In this document: positions 23,985 to 34,572 of the stretch, piece after piece | Layout of the letters: every line of letters starts with the position of its first letter | Position numbering within the stretch: position 1 is the stretch's first letter | Source: Sciurus carolinensis | Lineage: Eukaryota > Chordata > Mammalia > Rodentia > Sciuridae | DNA length: 64,000 nucleotides | Direction: 5' to 3' | Assembly (NCBI RefSeq): GCF_902686445.1 | Contig: NC_062220.1 | Coordinates: 92,256,143-92,320,142 of the forward strand | The notes under the pieces: generated by a model | What the model was told of the DNA's origin: nothing | The model's input: only the letters and a program-made list of their open reading frames with translations | Database searches by the model: none | Position numbers and translations under genes: made by a program

Positions 23985-24310
23985 ATTTCCAGGGCGGCCC
24001 CAGTTTCGAGGGCTCCCTGAAGGCTATCCAGGGAGCCAAGATGCGTGTGCTCACACCCAGCAGAGGCCAGGCGTGGCATCTCTCCTGCGAGCCTCACTCA
24101 GTGCTTCTGTGACCCAGTCAAGCCTGTCTTCTTAGGGTCACACTCGCAACCCTTCCTGACAGCGCTGCAGGCGTGTCTGGAGAGGTCTGCCTCTCTAAGG
24201 AGCGTCCAAGCAGAGGCACAGGGCTCGGCACTCTGGCGGACTGTAGCGTTACATCTGTGCAGAGACAGAAAAGCCCTGTGTGAGGCTGCAGCCCCAGTGC
24301 CAAATCTCAA
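23985..24310. other. CpG-enriched single-copy block
   Basis: I count about twelve CpG dinucleotides in roughly 270 bp, far denser than the flanks, without SINE sequence to explain them. Open frames on both strands (24045-24317 plus, 24098-24367 minus) are not recognisable. It could be a small CpG-rich regulatory element or an untranslated exon. No function is assigned. Confidence 0.4.
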
Positions 24311-24463
24311 TATATAATTGGGCCTGATTTTTTCCATATGTATCAACAAAAACAGCCTTGCTTTCATGGGAGATGAAAGCCGCCCTTTTCTTTAGTCCTG
24401 TTTCCTTTTTGTGTATGGTTTCCAGGTCTCCACTGGGTTCATCACTCTCTCTTTTAAACATAT

Positions 24464-24472
24464 CCCCCCCCC
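24464..24472. repeat. C9 mononucleotide run
   Basis: Nine consecutive C residues. A second C9 run lies 164 bp downstream. Confidence 0.9.
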
Positions 24473-24635
24473 AACAAATAAATCAGAAATTAGGAATATG
24501 GAAGGACTTAAGGAGAAAATAGTTTCATGTTTTCCATGGCAGAGAGGCTATTTTGCTGTTTTCTTGTTTAAGAAAAATTACATTAAATTAATTTGTCAAA
24601 ATTTTGGTAAAATTTTATTCTTGAAGTAATAGGAA

Positions 24636-24654
24636 CCCCCCCCCACACACACAC
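24636..24654. repeat. C9 followed by (AC)n
   Basis: Nine C residues at 24636-24644 run into an AC repeat of about five units. Confidence 0.9.
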
Positions 24655-24707
24655 ATGCAACCTTTAATAAAGGACACTTAACTATTAATTCAACACCCAT
24701 TTCGTAG

Positions 24708-25072
24708 TAGTTTTCTTCAGTTGCCATAGTAAAATACCACAGACTGGGTAACTTAAGCAACAAAATTTGTTTTTTCACAGTTCTGGAAGCTGGAAGTTCA
24801 AGGTCAAGGTGTTGCCAGGTTTGGTTTCTCCTGAGGCCTTTCTCTCTGGCTGACAGATGGGTGCCTTCCTGCTGTCCTCATGTGGCCTTTCCTCTATGTG
24901 GGCGGGTCCCTATTATCTCTTCTATCAGTCATCAGTCTTATTGGACTAGGGCGCCACTCTTATGACCTCATTTAACTCTAATGATCTCTTTAAAGGCCCT
25001 GTCTCTGAATACAGTCATGTTGTACGTTAGGGCTTCAACCCCCAAATTTGGAGGGAAACATCATTCAGTCTT
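24708..25072 (-). mobile_element. MLT1-type MaLR LTR, antisense
   Basis: Well preserved: 'ttgccatagtaaaataccacagactgggtaactt', 'cacagttctggaagctggaagttcaaggtcaaggtg', 'ctcctgaggccttt' and 'gaatacagtcatgttgtacg' appear in the correct antisense order. Solo LTR. Confidence 0.85.
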
Positions 25073-25074
25073 TA

Positions 25075-25345
25075 TCACCTTCACTGAGTGCTTTATGTGT
25101 GCTGGGAACTGGAGATGCAGAAAATAAAATGTCATAGCCATGTGGCCTTTGGGAAGCTTGAAGTCTTAGAGACATGTAAGAAAACACAACACAATGTGCA
25201 GTCGAAATGCACAAGGGCATTAAGGGAGAGAAGCTACTTTGTTTTGGGGAATGGAAGAAGAAGAAATCAGAGTAGGCGTCAAGGAGAAGGAACTGAGTCA
25301 GTTGCATTTTGAAGGAAAGCTTGGCTTAGGCAGGAAGGCAGGAAG
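25075..25345 (-). mobile_element. LINE2 (L2) 3' end, antisense
   Basis: 'ctgagtgctttatgtgtgctgggaactggagatgcag' is the antisense L2 3' UTR. 'gagtcagttgcattttgaagg' fits further inside. Diverged. Confidence 0.65.
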
Positions 25346-26025
25346 AAGAATAAAGGGGTTGGTGGGGTCATGTAGTCTTCCCTGGATTCTGCAAGGTTCT
25401 ATCTAATAACATTCTCCCCAACTTCAAGGGTCTTAACTTCCATGATTAGCGGTGATTTCTTCATTAAGCTTCAGTTTTCCTTTAAAAAAAATGGAACAGT
25501 CATGGTTATCAATACGCCAAGCTGCAGCAAAGGTTGGTTTGAGCAACAGATGTGTGGGGCATTTTGCCTGAGCAGATCAGCGGTGGGTGGGTTCTGGGCA
25601 GTTTGACCTCTAACTGAGTGATGTCTCAAGGACATGAGCTCTTTCTCTGCACTTGGCCTTCCTCACCACTGGATCTTTTCCTGATGACAATGGCTGCCAG
25701 TGGAAATTGGGCCTGCGTACTTACTTGTCACCCTGCAGGAGAGAAAGAGAAAACCTCTCCCCTAATCAGTAGTGTGCTGGAGTTGGCTTGTATTGGCTGT
25801 GAGAGTTGATCCTCAAATTATCAGAAATTTTGCAATTTGGTTGTTCAATGCAACTGTTATTAAAAATGAAATTATATAAAAACTCCAGATACATAGCCCC
25901 CAAGTCTGCCTGGGAGGGTCATGGCCTCGCTCCTTGGTTCCAGAGCTGGGCACGTTCATCTTTACATGGATGTACCACAGGTATCTCCAAACAGCATGCC
26001 TAGTTCTTCACCTTTTCTCCTAGTC
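25346..26025. other. Unassigned non-coding DNA
   Basis: No repeat or gene recognised. Confidence 0.35.
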
Positions 26026-26029
26026 TGTT

Positions 26030-26221
26030 GTCTTTTTGTCCCTATTTCTGCTAACGGGATTGTTTTGCTTTATGTCTCCAAGGCTGAAGATCCTAAAGAC
26101 ATCTTGACTCCAACATTTCTTGTAAATCAATGGCATTGTGCCGTCTGCCTCTGAGTCACGTGGATTTCATGTCGTTCCCAAGTATGCATTTCACTCTATC
26201 CAGTCTCACCACTCTCATTTA
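26030..26221 (+). mobile_element. Possible L2 fragment upstream of a hAT insertion
   Basis: 'cactctatccagtctcaccactctcattta' resembles sense L2 and is continued after the DNA transposon at 26222-26434. The rest is too diverged to be certain. Confidence 0.4.
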
Positions 26222-26434
26222 GACAGGAGGTCAACAAACTTTTTCTTGAAAAAACTAGATGGTACATATTTTAGGCTTCTCAAATTATACTGTTTTGTTG
26301 CAATTCAACTCTGCTCTTGTGGCACGAAAGTAGTCATAGAAAACATGTAAACGGGAATGCATGTCTATGTTCCAAAAAAACTTTACTTACAAAAATTAGA
26401 CTTCTGGTCTGACTTAGCCTGTGAACCACAGTTT
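26222..26434. mobile_element. hAT-type non-autonomous DNA transposon
   Basis: 'ggaggtcaacaaactttttcttg', 'ctagatggtacatattttaggctt', 'caattcaactctgctcttgtggc' and 'ccaaaaaaactttacttacaaaaatt' form a well-known hAT relative in mammals. The ends are weakly inverted (ggtcaacaaac versus gtgaaccac). Confidence 0.8.
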
Positions 26435-26439
26435 TCCCA

Positions 26440-26480
26440 TCCTCTCATTTAGACCATTGTTATCTCTCACCTGGATTTTA
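26440..26480 (+). mobile_element. L2 fragment between insertions
   Basis: 'agaccattgttatctctcacctgg' is the L2 stretch normally read as 'ccatcatctctcgcctggatt'. It continues after the ID insertion as 'cacctagattatttta'. Confidence 0.55.
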
Positions 26481-26486
26481 AAAAAT

Positions 26487-26487
<1 letters not shown>

Positions 26488-26524
<37 letters not shown>

Positions 26525-26525
26525 T
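26488..26525. repeat. (TAT)12 microsatellite
   Basis: Twelve uninterrupted TAT units. It sits at the antisense A-tail side of the adjacent ID element and probably grew from that tail. Confidence 0.95.
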
Positions 26526-26527
26526 GG

Positions 26528-26608
26528 TGGTGGTAGTGCTGGGGATTGAACTCAGGGCCTTGTATGCTAGGCAAGCCCTCTACCAACTGAGTTATATCTT
26601 CAGCCCAC
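26528..26608 (-). mobile_element. ID SINE, antisense
   Basis: 'gctggggattgaactcagggcc' is the B box side and 'ctctaccaactgagttatatcttcagcc' is the A box side, both in antisense. Flanks cacctggatt (26469-26478) and cacctagatt (26607-26616) form an imperfect target-site duplication. Confidence 0.85.
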
Positions 26609-27180
26609 CTAGATTATTTTATCTGTCCAAGAGTTGATCTTCCTGCCCTAGTCTTATTTTCTTCTGACCAATTATATTTGCTGTCTAAAGTAAATATTTG
26701 TTGATGAATGCATCTTCCTAAAAACAGGCCTGCTTAGACACGTCAGAAACTGAGACTCTAGAACTCAGCTCTCTTTGAACATGGCGTCACATCCTACAAA
26801 TCTTTAACTATGTTCTCTAGCCTGCAACATTCTTCCCTGCCCTCCTGCATCACCAAATATTTAAGCCTATCCATCCAGAAGTCCCAGTCTACAAAGCATC
26901 CGTTCTATGAATCTCTTCATACTTCCATCCAACTCAGAACTCTTCCTTTTCTAAAATGGTGAAGACTAGTATGCCTCCCATAGTATCATCCTACAGTGAC
27001 TCTGCCTCCCAGTGGAGTTACATCTGCCTCTGTTTGTCTACGTCTCTCAATCAAAAGCTCCCTAGAAGGCAGAAAGCGACCTGCATCAAAATCTTTTTAT
27101 TCCTCAATGTATCCCTTCAAGTATATAAGTCACTCTATTTACATTGTCTCTAATTTCAGATGCAAAATGTACACATTTCC
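26609..27180 (+). mobile_element. LINE2 (L2), decayed 3' region
   Basis: 'gattattttatctgtcc' continues the pre-insertion L2. 'catctgcctctgtttgtctacg' and 'caaaagctccctagaaggcag' match the L2 3' UTR 'gtaagctccatgagggcag' zone. The middle part is poorly conserved. Confidence 0.5.
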
Positions 27181-27213
27181 AATTTATTAATGAAAAAAAT
27201 CTATAGTCCTGAG

Positions 27214-27269
27214 CTAAAGTGAGTCACTACTCACCAACTGCAGACAACAGTTGGGATGGCTCACTTTAG
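27214..27269. repeat. Two-stem inverted repeat (hairpin candidate)
   Basis: Outer arms CTAAAGTGAG (27214-27223) and CTCACTTTAG (27260-27269) are exact reverse complements. Inner arms CCAACTG (27234-27240) and CAGTTGG (27248-27254) are too, with a 7-nt loop. An internal asymmetric bulge (10 versus 5 nt) separates the stems. Confidence 0.8.
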
Positions 27270-27636
27270 TCTTGGCTGCCTCTTGCTCACCAGTCTGTAG
27301 CATGCTTACTGAGTCTGTGATTTAGTTTTTGGTTTTCTTACATTAAAATATTATCAAATCTTGCAAAATTGGAGAGGATGTTGAAAGGCCCAGGAAGGTG
27401 ATGTCTGATAAAAAAGGAAAAAAGTCATACTAAAAACTGAAACTGGCAGAGAATTGGAGAGCATTGCATGTGTGCATGGGTGGGATCTTTGTCAGTAGAT
27501 CTGATTTTAAGGAATGCATTAGACCAAGTGTGAAGAGTGTAATGTCGATGTGATGCCAATGCACTTGACCTCATGCAGTAAGAGAAGACACATACTGGAA
27601 AAATGGGAAAATATTTTAACAGTTTGTCTGGAGTCA

Positions 27637-27840
27637 GTGCTGGTCGATATAGGGACCATTAATCACATGGGGCTTCTTAAATTTAAGTTATGAAAATCAA
27701 GTAAAATTAAAAATTCAATCCCTTGGCCACCCTAGTCATATTTTAAGTGCCACTAGTTATGCTAGGCTAGTGGACACTATGATAGATGGGACAAATGTAG
27801 AACATCTCTATCATCCCCAAAATTTCCTTGGGTAGTGTTG
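27637..27840. mobile_element. hAT-type DNA transposon
   Basis: 'gtgctggtcgatatagggacc' opens the element. 'aaaattaaaaattcaatcccttggccaccctagtcatattttaagtgc' and 'tagaacatctctatcatccccaaaa' follow in the order of the same family as 23595-23735. Confidence 0.7.
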
Positions 27841-27925
27841 ATCTATGATCATCAAAGTCAAGTGCTATAAAATTAATTTTTCAAAGGGAGGGGGTTTGTT
27901 TGAGAAAGTAAAAGTCAGGTAAGGT

Positions 27926-28364
27926 ATGTTAGTCAGCTTTTTGACACTGTGACTAAAATATCTGCCAAGAACAACTTAGAGGAGGACAAGTTTATTTGGG
28001 GCTCACATTTTCAGAGGTGTGAGTCCTTGTTTGGTTAGCTTCATTTCTCTGGACCTGAGGTAAGGTAGAATATTGTGGCAGAAGGAAATGGGTAGGAACG
28101 CTGCATAGTTCATGGCAGCTGGAAACAGGAAGGGACCAGGGACAGAAACAGACTAAGGCCACGCCCCAAGTGATCTCCTTCCTCCAGTCATGTCCCATCT
28201 GCCTATAGTTACCACCCAGTGATCCATTCAGCTAGCAATGGATTAATCTGATGAGGTCAGAGTTCTATCATTGCCTAAAAGCCCCACCTCTGAACCTTAC
28301 TGCATCTGAGATCATGCTTTCAACACATGAGCTTCTTGGGGAACACTCTGGATTCAAACCATTA
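27926..28364 (-). mobile_element. Rodent MaLR LTR, antisense
   Basis: It starts 'tatgttagtcagctttttgacactgtgactaaaat' and ends 'ggaacactctggattcaaaccatta', the ends of a rodent MaLR LTR in reverse. It is better preserved than most LTRs here and about full length. Confidence 0.75.
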
Positions 28365-28594
28365 CATATGGTAAATGTGCTGGCAATGTAACTTTGGTCC
28401 AAAGCAACAGACGGTTTCAGAGACCCATTGGAATCTGCCCAAGATCAGTGTGAAAGGGGAGCTTGTCCGTCCTGAATGGATTACCCCAGGGTCTCAATGG
28501 TGCTATCCACTTGTGAGATCATCAAGTGTTACTAATGTCATTTGTTTTTTTTTTTTTTTTCAGTGTAGATTTAAAATGTGTATTTTGGGAAGAG
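28365..28594. other. Unassigned, with T17 run
   Basis: Unique-looking sequence ending in a poly(T) run at about 28543-28560 before a 'cag'. No exon can be supported. Confidence 0.35.
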
Positions 28595-28595
28595 A

Positions 28596-28835
28596 TACTC
28601 TATCATAGTATTTATCAAACTGTGGGTCAAAATCAATTAGCGGTTATGAATCATTTAAGACACAAGTAACCAATTTTAAGTGAAATTAAATAATCAGCCT
28701 AGGAAATATCAGGCTATGCTGTATGTTGTAAGAGCAAACATTATTTCACAAAACTCCTGTTTCAGTGATATATGTATGTTTCTTGGTAAGGGTTTAGGCT
28801 TTGAAAGTTTGAAAGTCACTGCTTTCCAGAATGTG
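28596..28835. mobile_element. Possible hAT-type DNA transposon
   Basis: 'atttatcaaactgtgggtcaaaatcaattagcggttatgaatca' and the closing 'agtttgaaagtcactgctttcc' have the character of a hAT terminus pair. The family is not recalled. Confidence 0.4.
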
Positions 28836-30034
28836 AATTAGCAAAGAAGAACAAATTATGTCTAGTTTTTTTTTAAATGAAAAAAAGACAGATGCAAACT
28901 TCTTTGTGTTGAGTTGCATCTGTAGAATACAAGCCTGAACCTCCCGCTTAGTCCCTTGAGTTTAGGGAAAAAAAATCAGATTTAGAAGCATCTTCTCAGA
29001 CACTTAAGTTATTTGTTCCTTGCTTACTTTCTAGAAACGTTAGGAAGATTGTGACCACTCCCTGGATGATTTGTATCCCAGAAGAAATTGTTTTTGTTTT
29101 GTTTCTTCTGCCATACAAGAGAGCTTGGCACCTTACGTTGCCTGATCTCACTGACCTAAAGTGGAATGGCTCCATGAGTTTGGGTAAGCGATTTAAAACA
29201 TGGGTGCAAATGAGAGGCAAGACCAGAAAACCTGGGATGTGTTCCTCAGCCACACAGCCCAGCAGTCACCTTTCTACTTGGCAGAAACAAAAGCTCTATT
29301 AAATTGTGAAAGAAGAGAATAATGCTTGTCATTCACATATTAATATGATTTATTTAAAAACCCTGATCCTGGTGCCTCAGAATGGCTTATAATGCTCTGT
29401 TTATCTCTTGGAAGGCTGACAATGAGTGTTCAGATTTCTCCCTGCAGCCTTCTGAATGATCTTTTTTGGAACTGGTGGGAGCCCAGTATACTTGTTACCC
29501 TATACATTACATAGTAATATGGAAAGCTTGATTGCTGACTTAGGCCAATTTAATTAAAAATTAAAAAAAAAAAACAAGCCTAATGAAAATTCCTATGGAT
29601 GGCCACCCAAATTTACTAAAACCCTGAAAGCTTAATTAGTCACTTGAAAAATAACTTGATTACTTAAAATTGTCATTAAAAGTTCAGTTTCAAAATTCTT
29701 TCCTCAGGTTAAACAGCAAATCAGTTCTGATTGAAATATATACATCTGCTTGTAAATGATCAACATTTCCATAGGCAGGAACTTTTTGCTTTAGTGGGGG
29801 TAAATATTAGCTGAAATTTTGGAAGTAATTTTCTCAGGACATTTGGATGGATGAGATAGTCCCAAATTATTTGCTCCTGAGCTTTTTGTACATATGTTTT
29901 TTTTTTTTTTTTTTAATGTGGTGACTCACGTTTGACTTTAGAATATTTCTGTATGTTCTCATTCGTTCTTGAAATTTTTCAGAGAGACTGTAAACATGAA
30001 CAAGATTCAGCGGCCAGCTATCCCAAATTGCATT
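28836..30034. other. Unassigned; AT-rich core at 29510-29710
   Basis: No repeat recognised. The stretch contains several TAATTA or TTAATT cores near 29550-29690 and poly(A) and poly(T) runs (29564, 29897). Confidence 0.4.
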
Positions 30035-30870
30035 AATCCTCATGTCATATTGCCTGGTGACTTTAGACTCCTGGGCTCTGTAGTCCCAGGGGTAATCTCT
30101 ACCTGAATTTCCATGAGCACCTCAAATTCAACATGTCCAAATCTGAGTTCATCTTCTTCCTGCCTGAACTCTCTGTATCCTCACTATAATCCCTGTCTTG
30201 GGGAGCAGCTTAGGCATTTACCTCCTTTCTTAAGTCCACGGCCTTGAAGTGGTCTTGAAGGTTTCCCTTGTCATCAGCTTCCACATGAGAGTTTTATCAG
30301 TTCTTCCTCAGAGATGCCTCATAAGTCTCAGACTCCCCTGCTCATGCCCCAGGCAGGCTCACATCTTTCACCTGGGCTCCCTCTCCATTCTGGCTCTTCA
30401 TCCGTGCTTCCTGTGTGTTGCCTTCCTGAAATGCAAACACTCTCCTGATGCTCCTTAGTGTCCCCTGTGGGACAACCCCTCTCATCTCCATGTTGTTTCA
30501 GGGCAAAAACAAACTCCCTAAGAAAGGCAAATGCCTTTCACACAGGCCCCTGGCTGGCCGCTCCTTTTCTCTGACCTCCCAGACTTGATACTTCAGTCAA
30601 ACTGGATTTCCCTCCAGTTCCTTCAGATGAAAGGTGTTCTCAGGTATCTTGCTTTTGCTCATACCCTTGCTTCACACACACACAAAAAAATCTCTTCATT
30701 CTTCAAAACTACACTCTAATGCCACCTCCTGTGGGAACTGTTTGTAATTACTTCATGAACTTGTTAGATTATTTCTTCCTCTTTTTTTCCATTTCTCTAT
30801 TATGGCACTTTTTGAATCATAATTATCTACTAATGTGTAGGTAATTATCTGATAGCATGTATGTGGTATT
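30035..30870 (+). mobile_element. LINE2 (L2), ORF end plus 3' UTR
   Basis: One of the longest L2 relics in the window. 'cacctcaaattcaacatgtccaaatctgagttcatc' corresponds to the reverse transcriptase C-terminal side (HLKLNMSKTE-like coding). Later 'tctcttcattcttcaaaactacactctaatgccacctcc' and 'atttctctattatggcactttttgaatcata' match the 3' part. All frames are broken. Confidence 0.85.
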
Positions 30871-31214
30871 CATGAGAGTTGTTCTAAAATGTTTCTATCT
30901 CTTCCTTCATCAATCCAGCTGTAAGGTAGAGTTGTTCTTAGTTTCCTTGTGGTTGAATGGGACCAATGACTGGTTCTGGACAATGAATTCAGAACTGAAG
31001 GGATGAGTGTCATTTCTGGGATGAAATATTTAATTGGTATGCAAGACTCTTGAGATATCATTTTTCTTCTTGCATACTGACTGAAAATGTTAAAAATGGT
31101 TACTGTTCTATGAGCAAGAACACTTGCTAATTTTGACCAACAAGATGTTGGGGTTGTTTGTTATTGCAGCATAACCTACCTAATCCTTTTTAATATAATA
31201 CATGTGACACTGCC
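30871..31214. other. Unassigned non-coding DNA
   Basis: No repeat recognised. Confidence 0.35.
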
Positions 31215-31690
31215 AGTTATCAGTTACCTTGATGAGTCCTGCTTCCTCAGGTGTGGAAGTATAACACCAGAGAAGCATACTGAGGCAAGCGTAGAGTAAA
31301 AAGTAACAAGCTTCATTAAAGGAGAGTAAATCAGACTTCTCCTGGGTGGAAGAAGGGGATCCAAAAGCTAAATCCATGGGATGAGGAAGTCATGTCCCTT
31401 TTATACATCTAAAGTTTCCTTTGTTCTCCTGCATTCTTCTCCCTTATCTTGTTCATTTCCCCACATCCTGTATAGTGACTGGAGATATCAGTGGAATGGC
31501 CAGGGATTGAGCAGGTGGGCTGGAAGGGCCTAAGTGGAGTGTTAGGCAGGAAGGCAGAGGCAGCTCAGGGGGCATTGATTAGTAGCTCTCTGTCTGCTCA
31601 GAAGTTGCTTCATTAATAACCTTTTTGGGAAGGGGCTCTGGAGACATGAACATTTCAATCTCCCAGGGGTGGTTTCCAACTTCCCAGACT
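31215..31690 (-). mobile_element. Probable ERV LTR, antisense, with TATA box
   Basis: Read on the minus strand, a TATA box (gatgtataaaaggg, about 31398-31411) is followed about 90 bp later by a decayed poly(A)-signal region and a U5-like stretch ending near 'gaagcaggactcatcaagg'. This is LTR organisation. Both boundaries are approximate and the family is unknown. Confidence 0.5.
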
Positions 31691-31729
31691 CAGATTGTTC
31701 TCCATTTTCTCAATTTGACCCAATTATCT

Positions 31730-31880
31730 ATTATACACTAATTGCCTATCTTTAATTCTGGCTTCACATGTCACTTCCATAAGACCATGAGCTCCTCAAA
31801 AGGGTTCATCTAGTATCACTATGGTCTTACAAGTGTATGATAGGAGTTCAGTGAAATCTTTGTTGAATATACGCACACAG
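31730..31880 (+). mobile_element. LINE2 (L2) 3' UTR fragment
   Basis: 'aagaccatgagctcctcaaaagggttcatctagtatcac' and 'taggagttcagtgaaatctttgttgaata' are the L2 terminal landmarks. Confidence 0.7.
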
Positions 31881-32884
31881 AAATAAGGTATCTATTATCA
31901 GAGAGATACTGAGAAAGTCATTAACAAAGATATAGAGTTTCCATGCTTATTAAAAATGATGGTCACTTGAGAATTACTCAGTTACTTAAATAATTCAAAA
32001 CTGTTCTCTTTGATAACAGTTTTCATTAAGCTTTCAGTGCAGTTTTGTGTTCTGGCTCTGAAGCCTGCATGGCAAGGGGAGGAGTGTTCACTAAAGAGGT
32101 GGTACTAGAATAATGTGTTTCATTTGCAAATCTCTGCATGGTTGGATGAATGGTCCAAATGGAGCAGTTGTCTGAATGATCCAAAAGGAGTGCTTTTTAG
32201 AAAACACTCAACACGGTGAGCATTGCCTGAGTTGGGCGAGCCCCTGGATGGACCAGAAGGCTGTGGAGACCCAGCAAACTGGCTACAGATGTCTGCCCAG
32301 TTTTTCCCACAGAAGTTAAAGGACTCGTTGTTTTGAAGCAACTTGTTTCTGAGGCATTTTTTCAGTGATAGAAAATGACAGGGAGCTGCCCTTGAGCCAG
32401 CTGTGTTTGCCTTTGTAAGTGACTAGAAGCCCCACACACAAGCTAATCATTTGCATTTGGAGCTGCTTCCTCTGTCTTCCTGGCAGAGGCTCAGCATTAG
32501 GAAATTGTGACTAATGGCAAGGAGAAAGATCCCTTGGAGGCTTATCTAGTTGGGGAGAACTTCAAGGGGATCTTTGTAGAAGCCAGAGAAAAGTAAAATG
32601 TGGCTCGATTAACCAAGATAAGATAGGAACAAGCAAAGTGGACATTCCTTTGAAAGGACACCAGCACAGACCCAAGGGACTCTGTAAGGGTCATGGTTAT
32701 TATTAATGAGGTGATTATTATTACTTTTATTATCTTACATTGAAGCACACAGAGTTTGTGATTCTCTTAACCTTAATTCAGGAAAGAGATTCCAAAGCCT
32801 TCAAAAGCTATGAAATTTCTCTCAATATGACCTCCTTCCATTAAGAAGGCCAAGGGAGGATGTGACCTTGGAACCAGAACCATT
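31881..32884. other. Unassigned non-coding DNA
   Basis: About 1 kb with no recognised repeat or exon. Confidence 0.35.
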
Positions 32885-33060
32885 TAGCTGGTGGCGGACT
32901 CCCAGAGTAACTAACTACTTGCTCTGTGACCTTGGGCAAGGTGCTCCACCTAAGTGCATCTCGGCCTCTGCACCTGAGAGGTGCTTATTAGAACAGTGTC
33001 GTGAAGGTTCAAGAAGGTAATTGCATATAAAACTTACTGCTGTTATTGAGCACATACTAA
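32885..33060 (+). mobile_element. MIR SINE
   Basis: 'ctctgtgaccttgggcaaggtgctccacctaagtgcatctcggcctctgcacctgagagg' and 'gaaggttcaagaaggtaattgcatataaa' follow sense MIR. Confidence 0.8.
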
Positions 33061-33214
33061 ACTCTCCAAAGGTATCGTGCTAATTCAGTACTGAATTATG
33101 CATCAAAAAGTCCCTTACTTAAGGATCCTGGTCTGCTCATTAAAAATGAATAAGCAGCACGCACAGATTTATGCAGTAGAGATTAAGGACAGAAAGGAAG
33201 AGCTTTGGAAGTGA

Positions 33215-33520
33215 AAGTTCATTTCTTTTTTTTTCAATTTGACAACAGTATTTTTTATTCTTTTTTGATATTCATGACAGTAGATTGTATTTTGACATAT
33301 TATACTTACATGGAGTATAACTTATTCTAATTAGGATCCTATTCTTTTTTTTAATTTTTAAATTTGCTTTGATTAGTTATACATGACAGTAGAATACACT
33401 TTGATACATCATATGTAATTTCTCATTCTTCTGGTTATACATGATGCAGAATCCCACTGGTTGTATAGTTATATATGCACATAAGGCAATAATGTCTGAT
33501 TCATATTTTTGTGGCCACTT
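33215..33520 (-). mobile_element. L1 3' UTR, antisense, with internal duplication
   Basis: 'gttatacatgacagtagaatacactttgat' is the reverse of the rodent L1 terminus seen in sense at 39640-39680. A related copy (ttcatgacagtagattgtattttgac) lies about 100 bp upstream, so the end appears twice, either as two insertions or as a tandem 3' UTR repeat. Confidence 0.7.
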
Positions 33521-34350
33521 GCGTTCTGGTTCCTTGCAAGGGAATTATCTTATGAGGTACACTTTTTGGTGCTGTTGTCTCTGTAGAAGGCAGCAAGGGC
33601 TCAGAGTTGCAGGCTTCCTGCTGACAGTTAGAACCTGGTAATCGAACAAAGCCCACAGTCTTTGCCTTCACAAAGCAGAGGCCTGGGGGTTGCTGTTTTT
33701 TTTTTTTTCAAAGGCTGTATTTGAGCTTTGTCAGCTGGCTGGGCTGAAGTTTATCCTGTGTCCACTTCCCTTATCAGCCACCCATGGCAGGCGCACGTTT
33801 CTTTGCTCAGTGAATGGCAGGACTTTGGGACTCCCTGATGACAGAGCTAATCCATCTTTCTGATTCTTCCATCTTGAAATGACTTTGGAGCAGCTTATCA
33901 GAGGGAATAAATGGAAGCAGCCATGATGGCTGGGGTGATTTCTGAGGCCCGGAGGGGCACTTATTTCAAACACCTTGCTTTCCTTGTGGCAACTCCAACA
34001 AGAATACTTCAAGGAGGTGGCCCAAAACATATGGGCTTATTTGTGGGGGGATAGGGAGGCACTCTCATGGGGCAGCTCGCTGCACCCCACTTGTAAACCC
34101 TCTTAACATGTCATTTCTACAAAGGAGAAGTGGACAGGAGGGCCGAGTCATTCTGTGTCCCTCTCAGTGTCTTAGAACTGGCTATTGCCCAGATCACCCA
34201 CTGTCCCTAGAAGAGGGATGAGGTGACTTCTGGTTCCTGGAATGGACCCCTGAAACCATCCTTACTTCAGGGATCCCATGGTCTAACACCTGCTAGGATT
34301 TTGCAAGTGTTTTGCAATAAGGTCATTGCTGTGTGGTTGGTCCTGAACTC
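33521..34350. other. Unassigned non-coding DNA
   Basis: No repeat recognised apart from a T12 run at about 33698. Confidence 0.35.
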
Positions 34351-34572
34351 ATTTTCTTTTTTCTTTTTCTTTTTTGGTACAAGAGATTGAACTCAGGGGC
34401 ACTTGACCACTGAACCACATCCCCAGCCCTATTTTGTAGTTTATTTAGAGACAGGGCCTCACTGAGCTACTTAGTACCTCGCTTTTGCTGAGGCTGGCTT
34501 TAAACTCAAGATCCTCCTGCCTCAGCCTCCCGAGTCACCGGGATTACAGGCACGCGCCACCATGCCCAGGGT
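34351..34572 (-). mobile_element. Dimeric B1-ID SINE, antisense
   Basis: A T-rich head (antisense A tail) is followed by 'gagattgaactcaggggcac', 'tgaaccacatccccagccc', 'cctcctgcctcagcctcccgag' and 'gggattacaggcacgcgccaccatgcc'. Full length and well conserved, so fairly young. Confidence 0.95.
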
